The notes: generated from the letters alone by a model not told the origin. DNA of 64,000 bases from Saprospiraceae bacterium (GCA_016717105.1 JADKGF010000009.1:62001-126000); one strand, 5' to 3'; positions 17,342 to 29,880 are shown, numbered from the stretch's first letter. Numbers and translations are program-made.

Positions 17342-20283
17342 TCTGGAGCTGCTGCATACAACGATATCACAAACCCATTTTTCCCTACTGCTGGTAGTGA
17401 CTGGACGATGGCTTTCTGGATCAAAACCAATATTGCTGTTGCGAATGGTAGTGTCATTCATCTCAACTCAACACCATTATATATAAAGGCAATACCTAGT
17501 ACGGGCGGTGATGAAGGCATAGAGATTGCGACGGCAGAAAGTGGAGGAACGGTATTTTCTGCAACTTTCCCAGATAGTACCAAAAATAATTGGCATCATA
17601 TAGCGCTGAGTCAAATGGCAATAGGTAGGTGGTAGTAAGGCATCGATTATTTTGAAAATCAGGACCGTTAACACCTTTTGCCAACGTAGATACACTCTAC
17701 ATGGGTGCACAAGCTGGCCTTGGTGGATGGGATGGATTAATCGATGAGTTTAGGATCTACCATGATCAACTTGATGAATTAGATCTTGCGGAAATCATGG
17801 AAACTACAGCTTCGTCTCTGACTCCTGGGTTATCACATTATTGGAAGATGGACGAAGAGCTAGGGGAGAAATCCTACGATATCAAAAATAGACACAAGTT
17901 ATTTTTCTGTGGTGCACACTTCGATGTAGATCGACCACCTGTGCGCACTGCCGGCAAAACCAATGAAGAAGGATATTATCGGGTAGAGTCAGCGAGTTAT
18001 GGCACAGGTACCACATTTTTGGCTGAGCCAATGAAATCATTTTATCTCCAAAAATCGATAAAACTATCCACAAATGATATGTCATATGTTACTATTCCAG
18101 ATTTTGGGCTTGCCAATAAAGCAACAATCGAGACATGGATCAATACCACGGGAAGTGCCTTGCCACAGACGATTTTACACAAAAAGTGGGGCACAAACGA
18201 ATTTAATTTATATTTGAATCCAATTGGTCTCAACAACGAACTTAAACTTACACTCAATGGAGCTACGTATAATTATGGCAATATTCCACCTAATTTCCAA
18301 CATTTGGCTTTCACTATAGACAGCCTTACGGGCAATGTGAGTGGATATCTCAACGGTGCCTTCATTGCCACACACAATTATGGTGCGATCTCGGGATCTT
18401 GGTCAGATCACGTGCAACCATGGGTGATCGGTGCGCACAATGATGGTGCCAGTAAGTCACAATATTTTAATGGATTGATCGGGGAGTTTGCGGTCTATGA
18501 CACAACTTTGAATATAGCCTGTATTATGTCCCATTTTAGTAGTGTACGCAATATGAAAGAGCCTGGGTTAGCAGTTTATTTTCCAATGAACGAAGGCAGT
18601 GGTATCAGGGTAGGAAATGTAGGATCGATGTTGATAGAGTATGGAACCTTGATTAATGGATCATGGTCATCATTTGCGCCAAATCAAGTGACCGAGCCAC
18701 ATGTTTTTACACCTAAGACCCGACAAGTGACACTCAACCCGAGTGTGACATCCGTAGATCAAGTCGATTTTATTGACCAGTCAATGGTATCGGTATCTGG
18801 ATTTGTACGCTATAAAAATACGGATTGTTTTGCCAAAAATATTGAGATTCTAGTCAATGGTGCATCGTTCAAACCTCCTATTTTTACAGATTCCTTAGGA
18901 GAGTTTATTATAGATTTTGACCCTGGAACGACAGCTACACTTTCACCAAAATTGGCAGACCATACATTTATTCCTGCTTTTTGGGATGTTACGAATGTCA
19001 CAACACCTATAGCTGGTATTATTTTCAACAATGTAACAACGCGGTCGATTACGGGACAAGTTGCAGGTGGCTCTGTTAATACTTGTAGAAAGTCCATTAT
19101 TAAATCTCCTGCAGGCATGGGCCAAGGTACCTTCTGTACGGTAAAGATAAGTACAGCCGATGGATGTTTTACAAGACAAAAAACCCTTATTACGCAAGAT
19201 GGATTGTATGAATTTAATGATTTGCCGCCTGTGGAGAAGATGATTGTGTTGATCTCTGAGTTTTCTGACCCAAAGATCAAGACCTATTTTCAAGATAAAA
19301 TCGGTGGATTTACTGTTGATCTAACCAAGCAAGATACCGTCGTTGACTTTATCTACATTGCAGAACCACAGATAGAAGTACTAAGTGGCCTTGAAACCAA
19401 TAATTGCAATGTTATCGTCATGGATCAAGGTGATACAAAAGTACTCGAAATAAAACTCAAAGAACAATATGTCGCTATACCTAGCCTTAATGATGATGGT
19501 GTATGTTATATAGACACAGCAAGTTTTAAGATCATCAATGGATTTCAGGATTCAATAAGGATAAGGCAGATGAGCAATGGTGTATTGCGAGATACATTTA
19601 AAGTCGGAACACCTAATCCTACACCACCTTATTTCAAAACCTTACAAATCATCAGTACTACCTTAGATGGTAATGATAGCGAGTTTGTTACACAAGGTGT
19701 TGTCACTGGACTTAGACAAAAAGATAAAACGTTTACTACGATACTGCCCGAGACGCCTACATTGGTGTTGCGCGATCCACCAGGTGATGGTAGTTATTCT
19801 TTCATTGAAAAAAATAAGAAAGTTTGTAGGAAAACAAGTTTCTCTGCAAGTTTAGAGGGAGGCGAAGGATTACAAACCATACTCGATATCGGCCCTGATA
19901 TTGATATTGGTACTGTAGTTGGACCTGATATAGAATTCACTTCTCAAATTAGTCGAGACATAACCGCAATTCATTCAATAAGAGTGGTAAATCAAAATAC
20001 TATGGAATTGTGTACTAGCTATGATCAGCGTATCTCAACAAGTGAAGATGATTTAATTGTCGGTCATGAACAAGGAGGCGATGTCTTTGTAGGAGGTGCA
20101 CTCAATATTGATATTGGATATGCCAACGCAATAGGTTTTGATACGTTGACTTGTGGTACCTGCCAAAGAAAAAATAAAGATAACAATAGTCATCATTTCT
20201 ATAGATGCAAAAGATGGTACGGCTTACAATCAGGCATTTCTACACAATCTACCTCCACGATTTCCCGAAAGCCTTCCTTCTGA
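17342..20283 (+). pseudogene. LamG-domain secreted protein, 5' truncated and frameshifted
   Basis: The frame opens inside a LamG/concanavalin-like domain (AYNDITNPFFPTAGSDWTMA at 17354-17413) with no start or signal peptide. It breaks at about 17605-17660, where two or three indels are needed, and goes on as FANVDTLYMGAQAGLGGWDG. A second LamG domain covers roughly 118-275 of the long open part. After it a carboxypeptidase-regulatory or CNA-B-like beta module appears (VSGFVRYKNTDC ... DSLGEFIIDF). The last certain text is YANAIGFDTLTC at about 20120-20155, after which the frame seems wrong. Surface localisation is inferred from the domains. The gene meets the cut sensor kinase head to head. 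Confidence 0.65.
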
Positions 20284-21652
20284 TGATGTTTTATCTTCGG
20301 CAATAGGCGACCGATGCAATTTTTATTTCATCACCAGAGGATTGAGCAAATCCAAATGGGAGACGATTTCACCTACGGATTGTCTGATTGCTAATGATGG
20401 AAAGATTGTAGGTACGTCATCTGAATTTATGCCAGGGAAGGATTATGAAGTTAGCCTAAGGAATTTGAAAGGCTGGCAAGAGTATATCGATACCGTAGTT
20501 ATTGATGCGCAGAATTCATTTACAATCGACTCACTTACACCTGGTGAATATCAAATTTTTCGATTCAGATCAATGGATGATAATTGTAGTGTGTCTCTAT
20601 TGGATACAACTATCTTTCTCGAAGCTCCTCATGATATATTAGATTTTCATATCAGCAGCAATAGCCCTGTGTGCGAAGGTGATACCTTGTCGCTTGGTAG
20701 CGATATGTCTCCTAGTGGTGAGATCACATGGCGTGGGCCAGCTATTTTTGGTTCTGGATATGCAAATCCCATTATCGAGAATGCCTCAGCCAATAGAAAA
20801 GGTAACTATACTGCTACTGCAAAATATAGATATTGTACACAGAAAAGAAATACAGAAGTTGACGTTAAAGGCCAAGTTATGACTGAGCTTGTCGGATCAG
20901 ATAGCTATTGTGAAAGAGATACCTTGCACCTTAAAGTTATAGCTGTAGATAAGACATCTACCTTAAATTATCTTTGGTCTGGACCTAATGAATTGATACT
21001 AGATGATTCGATATGCATAATTCCATTAGTGAATTTAGACCATTCGGGATATTACCAAGCCATCACGGACAATAGTGCTTGTTACGACACTTTAGGGATT
21101 GACATTAAAATATTGCCAGCACCATCGCTTGTTTTGGATACACAATTAGTGACCGATTTTTGTGCCCCGCTTATTTTATCTCCCAAACTAAAAGATGATC
21201 AAGACATCAACTACCAATGGTATCCATCTGAAGGGCTGAGCTGTAGTAACTGTGCCTATCCTCAGGTACAACCTTTAGTGCAGTCTAGATACCAATTGAA
21301 AGTTCGTAATACATACAATTGTGTGGATAGTGCTTCTATTCAAATCATGTTGAATAAAGATAATGTTGCGTTCTCACCCAATATTTTTACTACAAGCGGA
21401 TCTTCAGAAAATAGATTTTTCGAAATTATACCAAATTGTGTAGTGCATTTTATTCACAGTATGGATATTTATGATAGATTTGGTAATCAAGTATTTTCTT
21501 CGCCCGCTTCTGGACCTGATGAAAAAATAGATACTTGGGATGGAATGATCTTTGGAAGAATAGCTTCACCAGGTGTCTATATTTGGCTTGCAAAAGCAGA
21601 ACTAGTAGATGGAAGTATCGTTTATGTATCTGGTGATGTGACAGTTTTGTAA
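20153..21652 (+). CDS. C-terminal part of a T9SS type B (gliding-associated CTD) surface protein
   Basis: 499 codons open from a GTG at 20153; no signal peptide is present, so this is not a full gene. It has PKD/Ig-like modules with paired Cys (CEGDTLSLGSDMSPSGEITW and similar at about 175-400). The last 95 residues (FSPNIFTTSGSSENRFFEI ... IYDRFGNQVFSS ... WDGMIFG ... GVYIWLAKAEL) form the type B T9SS sorting domain seen in gliding-motility-associated proteins. It overlaps the LamG frame by 131 bases in another frame. It is either the rest of that gene after a frameshift near 20160 or a second gene joined by a deletion. Confidence 0.7.
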   Translation: MVPAKEKIKITIVIISIDAKDGTAYNQAFLHNLPPRFPESLPSDDVLSSAIGDRCNFYFITRGLSKSKWETISPTDCLIANDGKIVGTSSEFMPGKDYEVSLRNLKGWQEYIDTVVIDAQNSFTIDSLTPGEYQIFRFRSMDDNCSVSLLDTTIFLEAPHDILDFHISSNSPVCEGDTLSLGSDMSPSGEITWRGPAIFGSGYANPIIENASANRKGNYTATAKYRYCTQKRNTEVDVKGQVMTELVGSDSYCERDTLHLKVIAVDKTSTLNYLWSGPNELILDDSICIIPLVNLDHSGYYQAITDNSACYDTLGIDIKILPAPSLVLDTQLVTDFCAPLILSPKLKDDQDINYQWYPSEGLSCSNCAYPQVQPLVQSRYQLKVRNTYNCVDSASIQIMLNKDNVAFSPNIFTTSGSSENRFFEIIPNCVVHFIHSMDIYDRFGNQVFSSPASGPDEKIDTWDGMIFGRIASPGVYIWLAKAELVDGSIVYVSGDVTVL

Positions 21653-21716
21653 ATGGTGTATTACTGATTTTTATTATTTTAAAATACTTTGTTATAACTT
21701 TATAAAATGATTTTCA

Positions 21717-21905
21717 ATGAACATGTTATTATATATTCTCGGTGCTATTTTTGTAGGAAGTTGGATGTTTTATATGCTAAAACTGACAAGACAGATTAGA
21801 ATTATCAATTCCATGACTTTAAAAGTGATACTTAAGAAAATGGAAGCAGACAATATCAATATTGACATAAGTGAAATAGAAAAAGAAATATTGAGAAACT
21901 TATAA
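21717..21905 (+). CDS. Small single-helix membrane protein
   Basis: 62 residues with one hydrophobic N-terminal helix (LLYILGAIFVGSWMFYMLKL) and a charged, helical C-terminal tail ending EIEKEILRNL. No family recognised. It stands between the T9SS type B gene and the GNAT fragment. The regular helix-tail layout favours a real gene, but its small size keeps confidence low. Confidence 0.4.
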   Translation: MNMLLYILGAIFVGSWMFYMLKLTRQIRIINSMTLKVILKKMEADNINIDISEIEKEILRNL

Positions 21906-21910
21906 TTATA

Positions 21911-22151
21911 AGCTAAAATGGGTTATATTTTTAATATTGTACCAAACCATTATGACTGAAAACAAAAAATATATCTTTACTTCAGGTCGACTTGGATTCA
22001 GAAATTGGATATTGTCGGACATTGATCCATTGCATGAAATAAATTCTGACGAAAAAACAATGGAATTTTTTTCCAAGTATTTTGACAAGGACACAGACCA
22101 TTGAATTTGTCAAACGTATGAAGAAGTAGTTTGAAGATAAGGGATTTTGTT
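21911..22151 (+). pseudogene. Truncated duplicate of a GNAT acetyltransferase gene
   Basis: About 240 bases nearly identical to 32432-32670. It covers the 5' flank, the start (MTENKKYIFTSGRLGFRNWI, ATG at 21952) and the first 65 or so codons. It has an extra T in the run at 22065-22071 (T7 here, T6 in the other copy) and a TAG where the other copy has CAA. It ends abruptly at a terminator hairpin. A dead partial copy. Confidence 0.8.
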
Positions 22152-22184
22152 ACCGAGCCGACAAGTGTGTCGACTCGGTTTTTT
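22152..22184 (+). terminator. Rho-independent terminator
   Basis: Stem ACCGAGCCGACA at 22152-22163 pairs with TGTCGACTCGGT at 22168-22179 with one mismatch, loop AGTG, followed by a T run to 22184. A strong plus-strand terminator exactly at the end of the GNAT fragment. Confidence 0.8.
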
Positions 22185-22214
22185 GATTATTAAAATTAAA
22201 TTAAATGTATTTCA

Positions 22215-25200
22215 TCACTCCATCTTGATTACTTTCCTTTGTGACATATTACCATCTGAGTCTGTCAGTTGTATGATGTAGATACCGGCCAAATTGTCTA
22301 TCGAAAAATTATAATTGCTGCTACCTTTCTGAATTAAACCATTATTTACTTGTCTACCAAGGATGTCCAAGACTTTCAAACTGATATCTTGCTCAACGGA
22401 TGAACTAAATTGGATAGTCAACTGTCCTGTGGTTGGATTGGGGTAGATGGAGAAGTTGATTTCATTTTGAATATCATTTATACCTACAGTCGAATAAAGA
22501 CAAAAATTATCCATTCTCAATAACACCGGATTTGCACTTGACGTTTTTAATCTTAAAACAATGCTATAAATATCTTCTGGCATAGATATTTCGCGTTTTA
22601 TGCGACCATCCCAGCCTTTTTTAATGCCCGCCACATCCACATTTGAGAGTAATATGCGTTGCCCTGTGGATGTTACGCCTTCGAGCTCCAATGAAGTACC
22701 TTCTGGTATGGATGTACTCAAGTAACTTTCTACATCTAATTCAAAAGTAAGGAAACCTTCTTTTGGAGGAGCACCATTTCTATTAGTCCTCGCCGCAGAA
22801 GGCATGTCTTTGGATGCAATCAACATAATGTTACCATCAGAAAGTCCCTCATTAGCAAGGCATAAGGCCAACCTTCATCTTTTGTCCAATTGGTCATAGC
22901 GCCATCGTCGTCTATATATCCATCTATATTATTGACCATTTCACTATTGTCGATCTCGCTGCATTTATCACCCACTTCAGGTTTGCAATATGTCCGTGAG
23001 CAAAAAGTATCTTTGCAGACAACGTTTGGACTTTCTGTTCTAGTGACTATCATACATACATCACCGAAACCAGTAGATACAGGAAATGTAGAAGATGACA
23101 TACCTGATGTGGTCGATACAAGTACTCCATTTCTATACCACTCTACCTTATCACTTGGACATAAGGATCGTGGTTCAAATTTTCTTATACAATTTCCCAC
23201 GACACTACTTTGTAAAAATCCTTGGGCCACATCCGCATTAAACTTCGGATCACACTTACAATTATTCTGTTGTGGACAGTTTACTTTAAACCTGATTTTG
23301 CAGACACAAGTATCAGTACCACAGACACCACTAACTCTTATTTCGTAGACTACTGAAGGATCATTGCACCAACTTTGGTAATAGATTAATAGTAAATTTA
23401 CCCATAGCATTAAGAGTCAAATTAGCTGTATGAATGGTAGTCCCTGTGTTGGAATTGACCAATGCAAAGTTGACAGCTGGTGGTGAGCACGTATCTGGAC
23501 TACATTTGAAAGTACCGCAGAAATTAACGAGTGATGTTCCTGGGCAAGGAAGGTTGTACACTTTAGTTGGAAGATCACATTCTGTCTCGACCGCCGTACC
23601 AGTACTTAATAAACAGAATTTTGTTTTACTAAATCCGCCGCATTTGCATATAGGTTGATTACAATCTACTTTTATATCATAAGAACAAGAATCAACATTG
23701 CCACATGTGTCACTTGCAATGCATTTTACCGTATGTATACCTGCACCTAAAATATAGGCAGTTCCCATACTTGTGAGATTTCCATCAATGTAACATTCCA
23801 TTGAAAATAATATTCCACTATCATCAGATGCAGAAATTGATGGGATGGTATAAACGTAAGTACAAGGGACAATGGTTGGTGATACGGTCAAACTTGGGGG
23901 ACAATTGATGACTGGTGGTGTGATGTCTTTGATGAATTGTTTCTTCCCAATTCTTATATTGTCTAGTCTAACCGTCCCTGGTACATCAAGTGGATCAGAA
24001 GTAATATTCCTGAAATAAACCCTGTACTTGTCAGAAGTAGGCATAACCATTATGGATGTTTCTTCCCATACTCCAGGATTGGTAAAGGTTTTATAGCCGA
24101 TCAACTCATAAGGAGACTCAGAATATATCTCTATAGTAGCAGTTGTACCAGCTAAACCCTTAAAGTATTTATGACAGAAGGTAAGGCAATGTATAGAATC
24201 CTTTTGCAGGATTAAATCAGGGCCTACGAAGCCTCCATGTTCCACAAAAACTGACTCTCCTGAATATCCTCTAGTAGCACCTCTCAATTCTACACTTTGG
24301 GTGCCAATGCATCCATCTTTTACAATAGTAGGTTTATTGAGACCTGGATAAATACCTAGATTAACAGGAGCTGTCAAAGCACCTAATGGCCTTCCTTCTA
24401 CATCAAAACTAAATTGAGGGTCTCTACAGCTAAAATAGCCACAATCTTGTCCACAATCTGGAAGTGGTAATGTATCTCTATATTCTTCAGAAAAACCACA
24501 ACAGTCTTTGTCGTTTCTCATTTTATAGGTAAATATAACTTCGCCCATAGATGATGGGAATGGAACTGTACTGTAGCAAAATGTAACAGTTTGTGTCTGT
24601 CCTGGCGCTAAAGCTGGCGAAAAAACAATTGGGCTAGGTGTAATACTACCCCCAGAAAATGAGTACGCAATAAACTCTGTCGCTGTAAATGTCGGGCTAC
24701 TGCTATTATTCTTAACGTCCATCGTAACGATATATTTACCAGATGAGTCACAAACGACTTTCTTATTGGTAATAATCATACATGGAAGAACCACATTTTT
24801 GCATTCTAATTTTATTATCGTATCACACTTTGGTATTTCTCCACCATTATAGTAATTGATACTTATGAGTTGTGGTACTTCTGTTGGCTTATCTATATCT
24901 GTCATACAAAACTGAACTAAAGGACCGTCATTAGATTCAGAAAGGTAGCCGCTGGTAGGTACAAAACAAATTTTATGACCTGGACTCTTTATGACAGGCG
25001 ACCATGCTGTATTAAGCATTGTAAATGAACCTATATTTACACCGGGAATCAGTAAATCTAATTCGACTTTATCAAAATATTTGTAATCACAGCCGTAATC
25101 AACATCTAAGCGATAACAGCACGAATCTTGATTTGGCAGTGAAGTAAGTTTGACATTAACATTATCACAAGGATCACAACAAGGTTCGAGCATGAAACAT

Positions 25201-28200
25201 ACTGGTTTAGGCGAGTGGCAACACTTACTCAAGCCTTCAATAGTAGCTAAAGTGTAAATTGTCTCTATCGCTACAACTGGATGATCGCTCACAATTTTAA
25301 AACAAATTGTTGTAGTTGCATTAGTCGCTAAAGGAGGCAAATTCCAATACCATCTACCCAATCCATCAGAACTACCAATTTGGCCTGAAGCACCAGGGCA
25401 ATTTGCATACATATATCCAGCTGGAAGGGCTGCCATTTCAAATCTATATGCATTAAATGCACCCAAGTTTTTCACATCCATACATACACAGTAACCATAA
25501 TCATCTTCAGGATCACAACTAACTTTGATGTTTGTGATGGCAAAACAGGTGTCTTTTTTAACTGGAGGTGGACAATTTGTAACAAGAGTATCAAAGCAAT
25601 TGATATTTGTTGAGTCTTTTGTCCATGAAATTAATATGGATTGGGGTGACGTTGCACTTAGTGATGTTTCAGCTAAACAAATCGTGGCTATATTTGAATT
25701 CAAACCTAATGGAATTCCGCCAGAATGCTCGATACAATTTGATCCACTATACGTAAAACCACTACCTGTACTTACACTGATAGTATTTATTAACCAATCA
25801 GGCGTCAACATATCAATACATACGCCATCAGTCGCTGCAGGGCCTTGACCATTGTTGACGTTGAGTGAGTAGCAGCATTTGCCTTCAGGCATTGTTACTG
25901 GGATAAGGGAAGTAGCCAATCCTTGACAAGAATTTTCGCAGCATAGGATAACTATATTATAGCTTTTAGAAATTGAGTTTCCACAATCATCTGTGGCTGT
26001 CCATGTTCTTGTTATAGTTTTGGGGCAACCACCCATAGCGATAGAAGATATTTCTGAAAATACAACATCTACATTTCCATCACAATTATCTGATGCACTT
26101 ACGAATGGGTTACTAGGAACTGGTGCATTACAAGTCAAAGTAATATCTAATGGTACACCAACTAAAACAGGTATTGAATTGTCTGTGATAGTTATTGTCT
26201 GTGATTTGCTAGATGAATTGCCACAATCATCTGTAGCTGTCCATGTTCTAATTAAGTTGTAGGTGTGTGGACAAGTGCCATTAACTCTATTTTCAACAAA
26301 AGAAAATGTTAAATTCACATCGCAATTATCAGTACCAGATGGAGTTCCAATTGATGGTAATGCACTGCATGATACACTTATATCCTCGGGAATGGAAATA
26401 GAAGGTGCAATATCGTCATTAAAATAAATATTTTGGGTACAAGTCGCTATATTGCCACATCCATCATTGGCGCTCCAAACTCTTTGGATGTACCTATCAC
26501 AACCTGTTCCGATAATATTATCAGTGTAAGTTGGCGTAATACTTTGTTGACAATTGTCCATAATCTGTGGCATTCCTGTCAAACTTGGGAGTGGCTGTTG
26601 TTCACAGTTAATCGTAATAAAGGCAGGGCAAGATATAGTAGGTGCAACTTTATCTTCTTTTTTTATCAGTTGAACACAAGTCACTTTTGCTCCTGCTGCA
26701 TCTGTTGCAGTCCAAGTACGTGTAATGATGCCCGAACATGTCGTCCCTGAAAATTGATCTGAATAGACAATGCTGACATCAGGGCAATTATCAGTAGCGA
26801 TTGCTTGACCCGTAAGTGCCAAATCATTTTCATTTTGTAAACATGACAAAGTGATATTTGGTGGACATTGTATAGTAGGTACTTGACCATCCAAAACGAT
26901 TACGTTAAATGTACATGATAATGATGTATTCCCGAAGGCATCAGTTGCAGTGCATGTAATATTTGTAACGCCCACATTAAATTGTGACAATATGTTTTTT
27001 ATCATATTCCCAGTAGTTGCACCAGTCATGACGCAAGTGCAGGTTGGCGTTGGATCACAATTGTCCGTTACAGTGATGATTGGAGCAAATGTCGCAAAAC
27101 ACTCTCCTGGATTATTAGTCAATTGCACATCATCTGGGCAGATTATCTCTGGTTTGACAAGATCCTCACGCCGACTACCGTTTGATTGGTCAACACCGCA
27201 GTACATCCTACCGCATCTGTGACAGTCACGCAAAAAGGAATAGTTCCTGGACCAATTGGAGTTGTATATGGATTGGTAGTACCATTCACACCATCACAAC
27301 TTATATCCCATTGATAAGAATATGGTCCTGTACCACCTGATGCTATACCAGTGAAAGATGCATTGCTACAGGCATCAACAGATTTATTGACTTGTAGAGC
27401 GATATTGCAAGGTGGAGCACAAGGCATTTGTATTTGATAGCTCAAGGATGTACCGGTTCTATCTATGGTAGCTGGCTCAAAAAATGAGGTAAAAGGTAGC
27501 GGAAAAGTATCCAATGTCATTGGATTGTTATTTAGCACAACATTCATTGAGTCTGTTAAACAATTATTCAGATTTTCATCTTCGACACAGATGAGTCCAT
27601 CGTAATTTCCATTTCCAGCCGCATTTCCATTTCTTGAATCGGTGTATATCAATTTACCAAGTGCTAGATTATAATCAATGAAACCATTAGAAAATGCAGT
27701 TTCATTTTGATCAAGAACTTTTGCCCAAAGTACTGTAAGTGAATTACCATTGTCTTGAAATTTAAGAACAATTGTTTTATCAATGCCCCCAATTGTAGCT
27801 ACACCTACTGCATAGATATTATTAGCATTTCCAAAATCTATTTTATTAATTACTTTTAAAAATGGAAGCTTGTAAGAATAATTAAAAGTGCTTCCATTTA
27901 TTCTTAAAATAATGGCATCTTGTGATCCATCGGAAGTACCACCTGCAAGAATTTGATAAAAACCGCCTGTAGGATTAGTATTGGACAAGCCTGTAGTAAA
28001 ATAAATTGATTGGTTAAAGGTTCTTCTCTGAATGCTATTCATATTTTTATCAAAGAGAGAGGTAGAACCTGTATTTGATGAATTTGTATCAGTTCTATTG
28101 CCAATGGTCATAAATGCCCCATTTTGTCCACCTATAAAAATATCTCTATATAGTTCTTCATTTTGACTTCCTATCTCAAAAATTCTCCCTTCTTTTAAAT

Positions 28201-28719
28201 TGAAGCTATTATCGAAATTTAAAATTAATAAGTCATCAGAATCACTTCCTGACTGTACTACTCGACTTCCTGTCACATAGTATGGAAAAGAAACATTAGA
28301 CGGCACAGGATTTTCATACATTTTAAAAAACAATTCTCTGAATCCTAGATTATATGTTTTTAGTATGTTAAATGCCCCAGTATTAGTATCACACACTCCC
28401 ACTAAACAATTATTATCAAATGAATTTGAATTTGATCCATAACTACCAACCAGCATTAAATTTCCATCTTGATTGACGATGACATCATTCCAATTTGCCT
28501 CATCTTGGGTCTCGTTACTCCATAGATGATTGCCATTCATGTCAAGCTTTGTCACAGTAGCCTTTGTACCATTTTTCCCTAATAAATAAAAGTTGTTTTG
28601 GTGAAAAATAGCCTTCCCAAATCGATTATCACCAGTATTTCCTATAAGTTTTGAAAGTTTTGGGCATAAATTGTAGGAAAACTAAAAAATAACAATACAA
28701 TAAAAATTACATTTCTCAT
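22215..28719 (-). CDS. Giant HYR-domain surface protein with T9SS type A sorting domain (several frameshifts)
   Basis: Four open pieces (28555-27143, 27233-23361, 23410-22820, 22871-22215) plus a leader form one gene of about 2170 codons. The true start is ATG at 28717-28719, with signal peptide MRNVIFIVLLFFSFPTIYAQ; one base is missing near 28645. Other joins lie near 27170, 23375 and 22850. Order: a propeller or SBBP-like N-terminal part (about 1-400), a SprB-like repeat (CSNASFTGIASGGTGPYSYQ), at least five HYR-type modules of about 80 residues (each with a pattern such as PTIQCPPNITLSC and ATDNC), Cys-rich middle domains, another HYR, and a type A sorting domain (SIYPNPTTGQLTIQFSS). Export to the cell surface through T9SS is expected; adhesion is an inference. 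Confidence 0.75.
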
Positions 28720-29077
28720 AACGGGTTGGTTGTTTTGTTTTAAAAATAGGTTCAAAAAGTGTAAAAAAATAATTCCATATCAAACCATAAACTTGCCTTT
28801 CAATCAACAAAAGTAAACGTCATCATTATTCCTATTAGATATTTTAGTATTACGTTCATAAAATGAACATGATCGGTATCAAAAATAAGAGGAACGGTCA
28901 AATCTCCATTGATGGATAGATTTATTAATAAGAAAATAAGATATCAGTTACACTAAGATTGTATTTAAATATCTACTTTTGTCAATAGGTTAAGACCTTT
29001 GTCTCAATGTTAAATTGTTTATGACTTCGATGAGAGAATCATTTAAATAATTATCGCAAAGGTATATGCTGTAAAAA
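28720..29077. other. Divergent intergenic region
   Basis: About 360 bases between two divergently read genes. AT-rich with no ORF and no clear RNA structure. It must carry the promoter of the giant gene, but I cannot place it with confidence. Confidence 0.5.
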
Positions 29078-29116
29078 TTTGTCACAACTGTGAAAAATCG
29101 CAGTTCTTTATTTTTG
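29078..29116 (+). promoter_or_regulatory. Putative promoter of the PAS-LuxR regulator
   Basis: TATTTTTG at 29109-29116 fits the -7 element and lies 17 bases before the ATG at 29134. TTTG at 29078-29081 is the nearest -33-like word, with a 27-base spacer that is longer than usual. Confidence 0.4.
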
Positions 29117-29133
29117 TTTTAAATTCGCATTGC

Positions 29134-29880
29134 ATGGAATACAATATACCGGAAAACTTATTCTACACCAATTATTTGGTCACAGATACGCCTGCTGACA
29201 TAAATGATGATCAGTATGTTTATTATGACAAAACGATACCCAGATTTCCTGATGAAGCTATATACATTTATTCTGTTGCACAAAAAAAAATGATTTACAC
29301 CAAAGGATGGGAAGAAGTCTTAGGATATAAAGATGGTGAAATAACCCTAAAGAAAGTGCTATTTACCACTACTGAAGAATATGCTCGTTTTTCAAATGAT
29401 TTGAATGAAAATGCGATTAAATTTATCATGAATCATCCTGAAGATTTGGAACAATACAGTTTCGTAATAGAATTGAAAAAAATAAGAAAAGACGGCTCTA
29501 TTGTACCTTTGATTTGCCGTGTTGGGGTTTTAAAGGTAGAGCATGGAAAACCAAGTTTATTAATCGGAAGATTTCAAATTAATAAAAATATACGATTAGG
29601 TAAAATCATGTACTATGCAGCCTATGGTCCCCAAAAATATCAATTTGAAGAATATCTCAATAAAAAGTTATTTAATTATTTCGCTATCACTTACAAGGAG
29701 AAAGAAGCTTTAGAAATGGTTACTCAAGGTCTTTCCTTTAAAGAAATAGCTCATCAACTAAACGTGTCCCAATCAGCAATTGAAAAAAGGATATTACCTT
29801 TATACAAAAAATTTAATGTCAAAAGTTTGCCTCACCTGATCAGTTTTGCATATGAAAATTTAATTTTAACCCAAAAGTAA
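29134..29880 (+). CDS. PAS-LuxR transcriptional regulator
   Basis: 248 residues. Residues about 40-150 look like a PAS sensor domain (AIYIYSVAQKKMIYTKGWEE ... LGY, then RKDGSIVPLICRVGVLK). The C-terminal 65 residues hold a LuxR-type helix-turn-helix (YKEKEALEMVTQGLSFKEIA, then VSQSAIEKRILPLYKKF). There is no receiver domain, so it likely senses a small ligand or redox state by itself. It is transcribed away from the giant HYR gene, with a shared intergenic region, and could control it, though nothing in the sequence proves that. Confidence 0.75.
   Translation: MEYNIPENLFYTNYLVTDTPADINDDQYVYYDKTIPRFPDEAIYIYSVAQKKMIYTKGWEEVLGYKDGEITLKKVLFTTTEEYARFSNDLNENAIKFIMNHPEDLEQYSFVIELKKIRKDGSIVPLICRVGVLKVEHGKPSLLIGRFQINKNIRLGKIMYYAAYGPQKYQFEEYLNKKLFNYFAITYKEKEALEMVTQGLSFKEIAHQLNVSQSAIEKRILPLYKKFNVKSLPHLISFAYENLILTQK

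Noticed and set aside
17348..17457. N-terminal residues of the sensor kinase frame (MTLPFATAILVL...)
   Set aside because: This stretch is the antisense of the LamG domain beyond the breakpoint, not kinase sequence.
18810..19280. Antisense ORF of 156 codons inside the LamG gene
   Set aside because: The plus strand gives a sensible beta-domain protein; the minus frame does not.
22890..23348. Plus-strand ORF of 152 codons opposite the giant HYR gene
   Set aside because: The minus strand carries family-typical text across the whole stretch.
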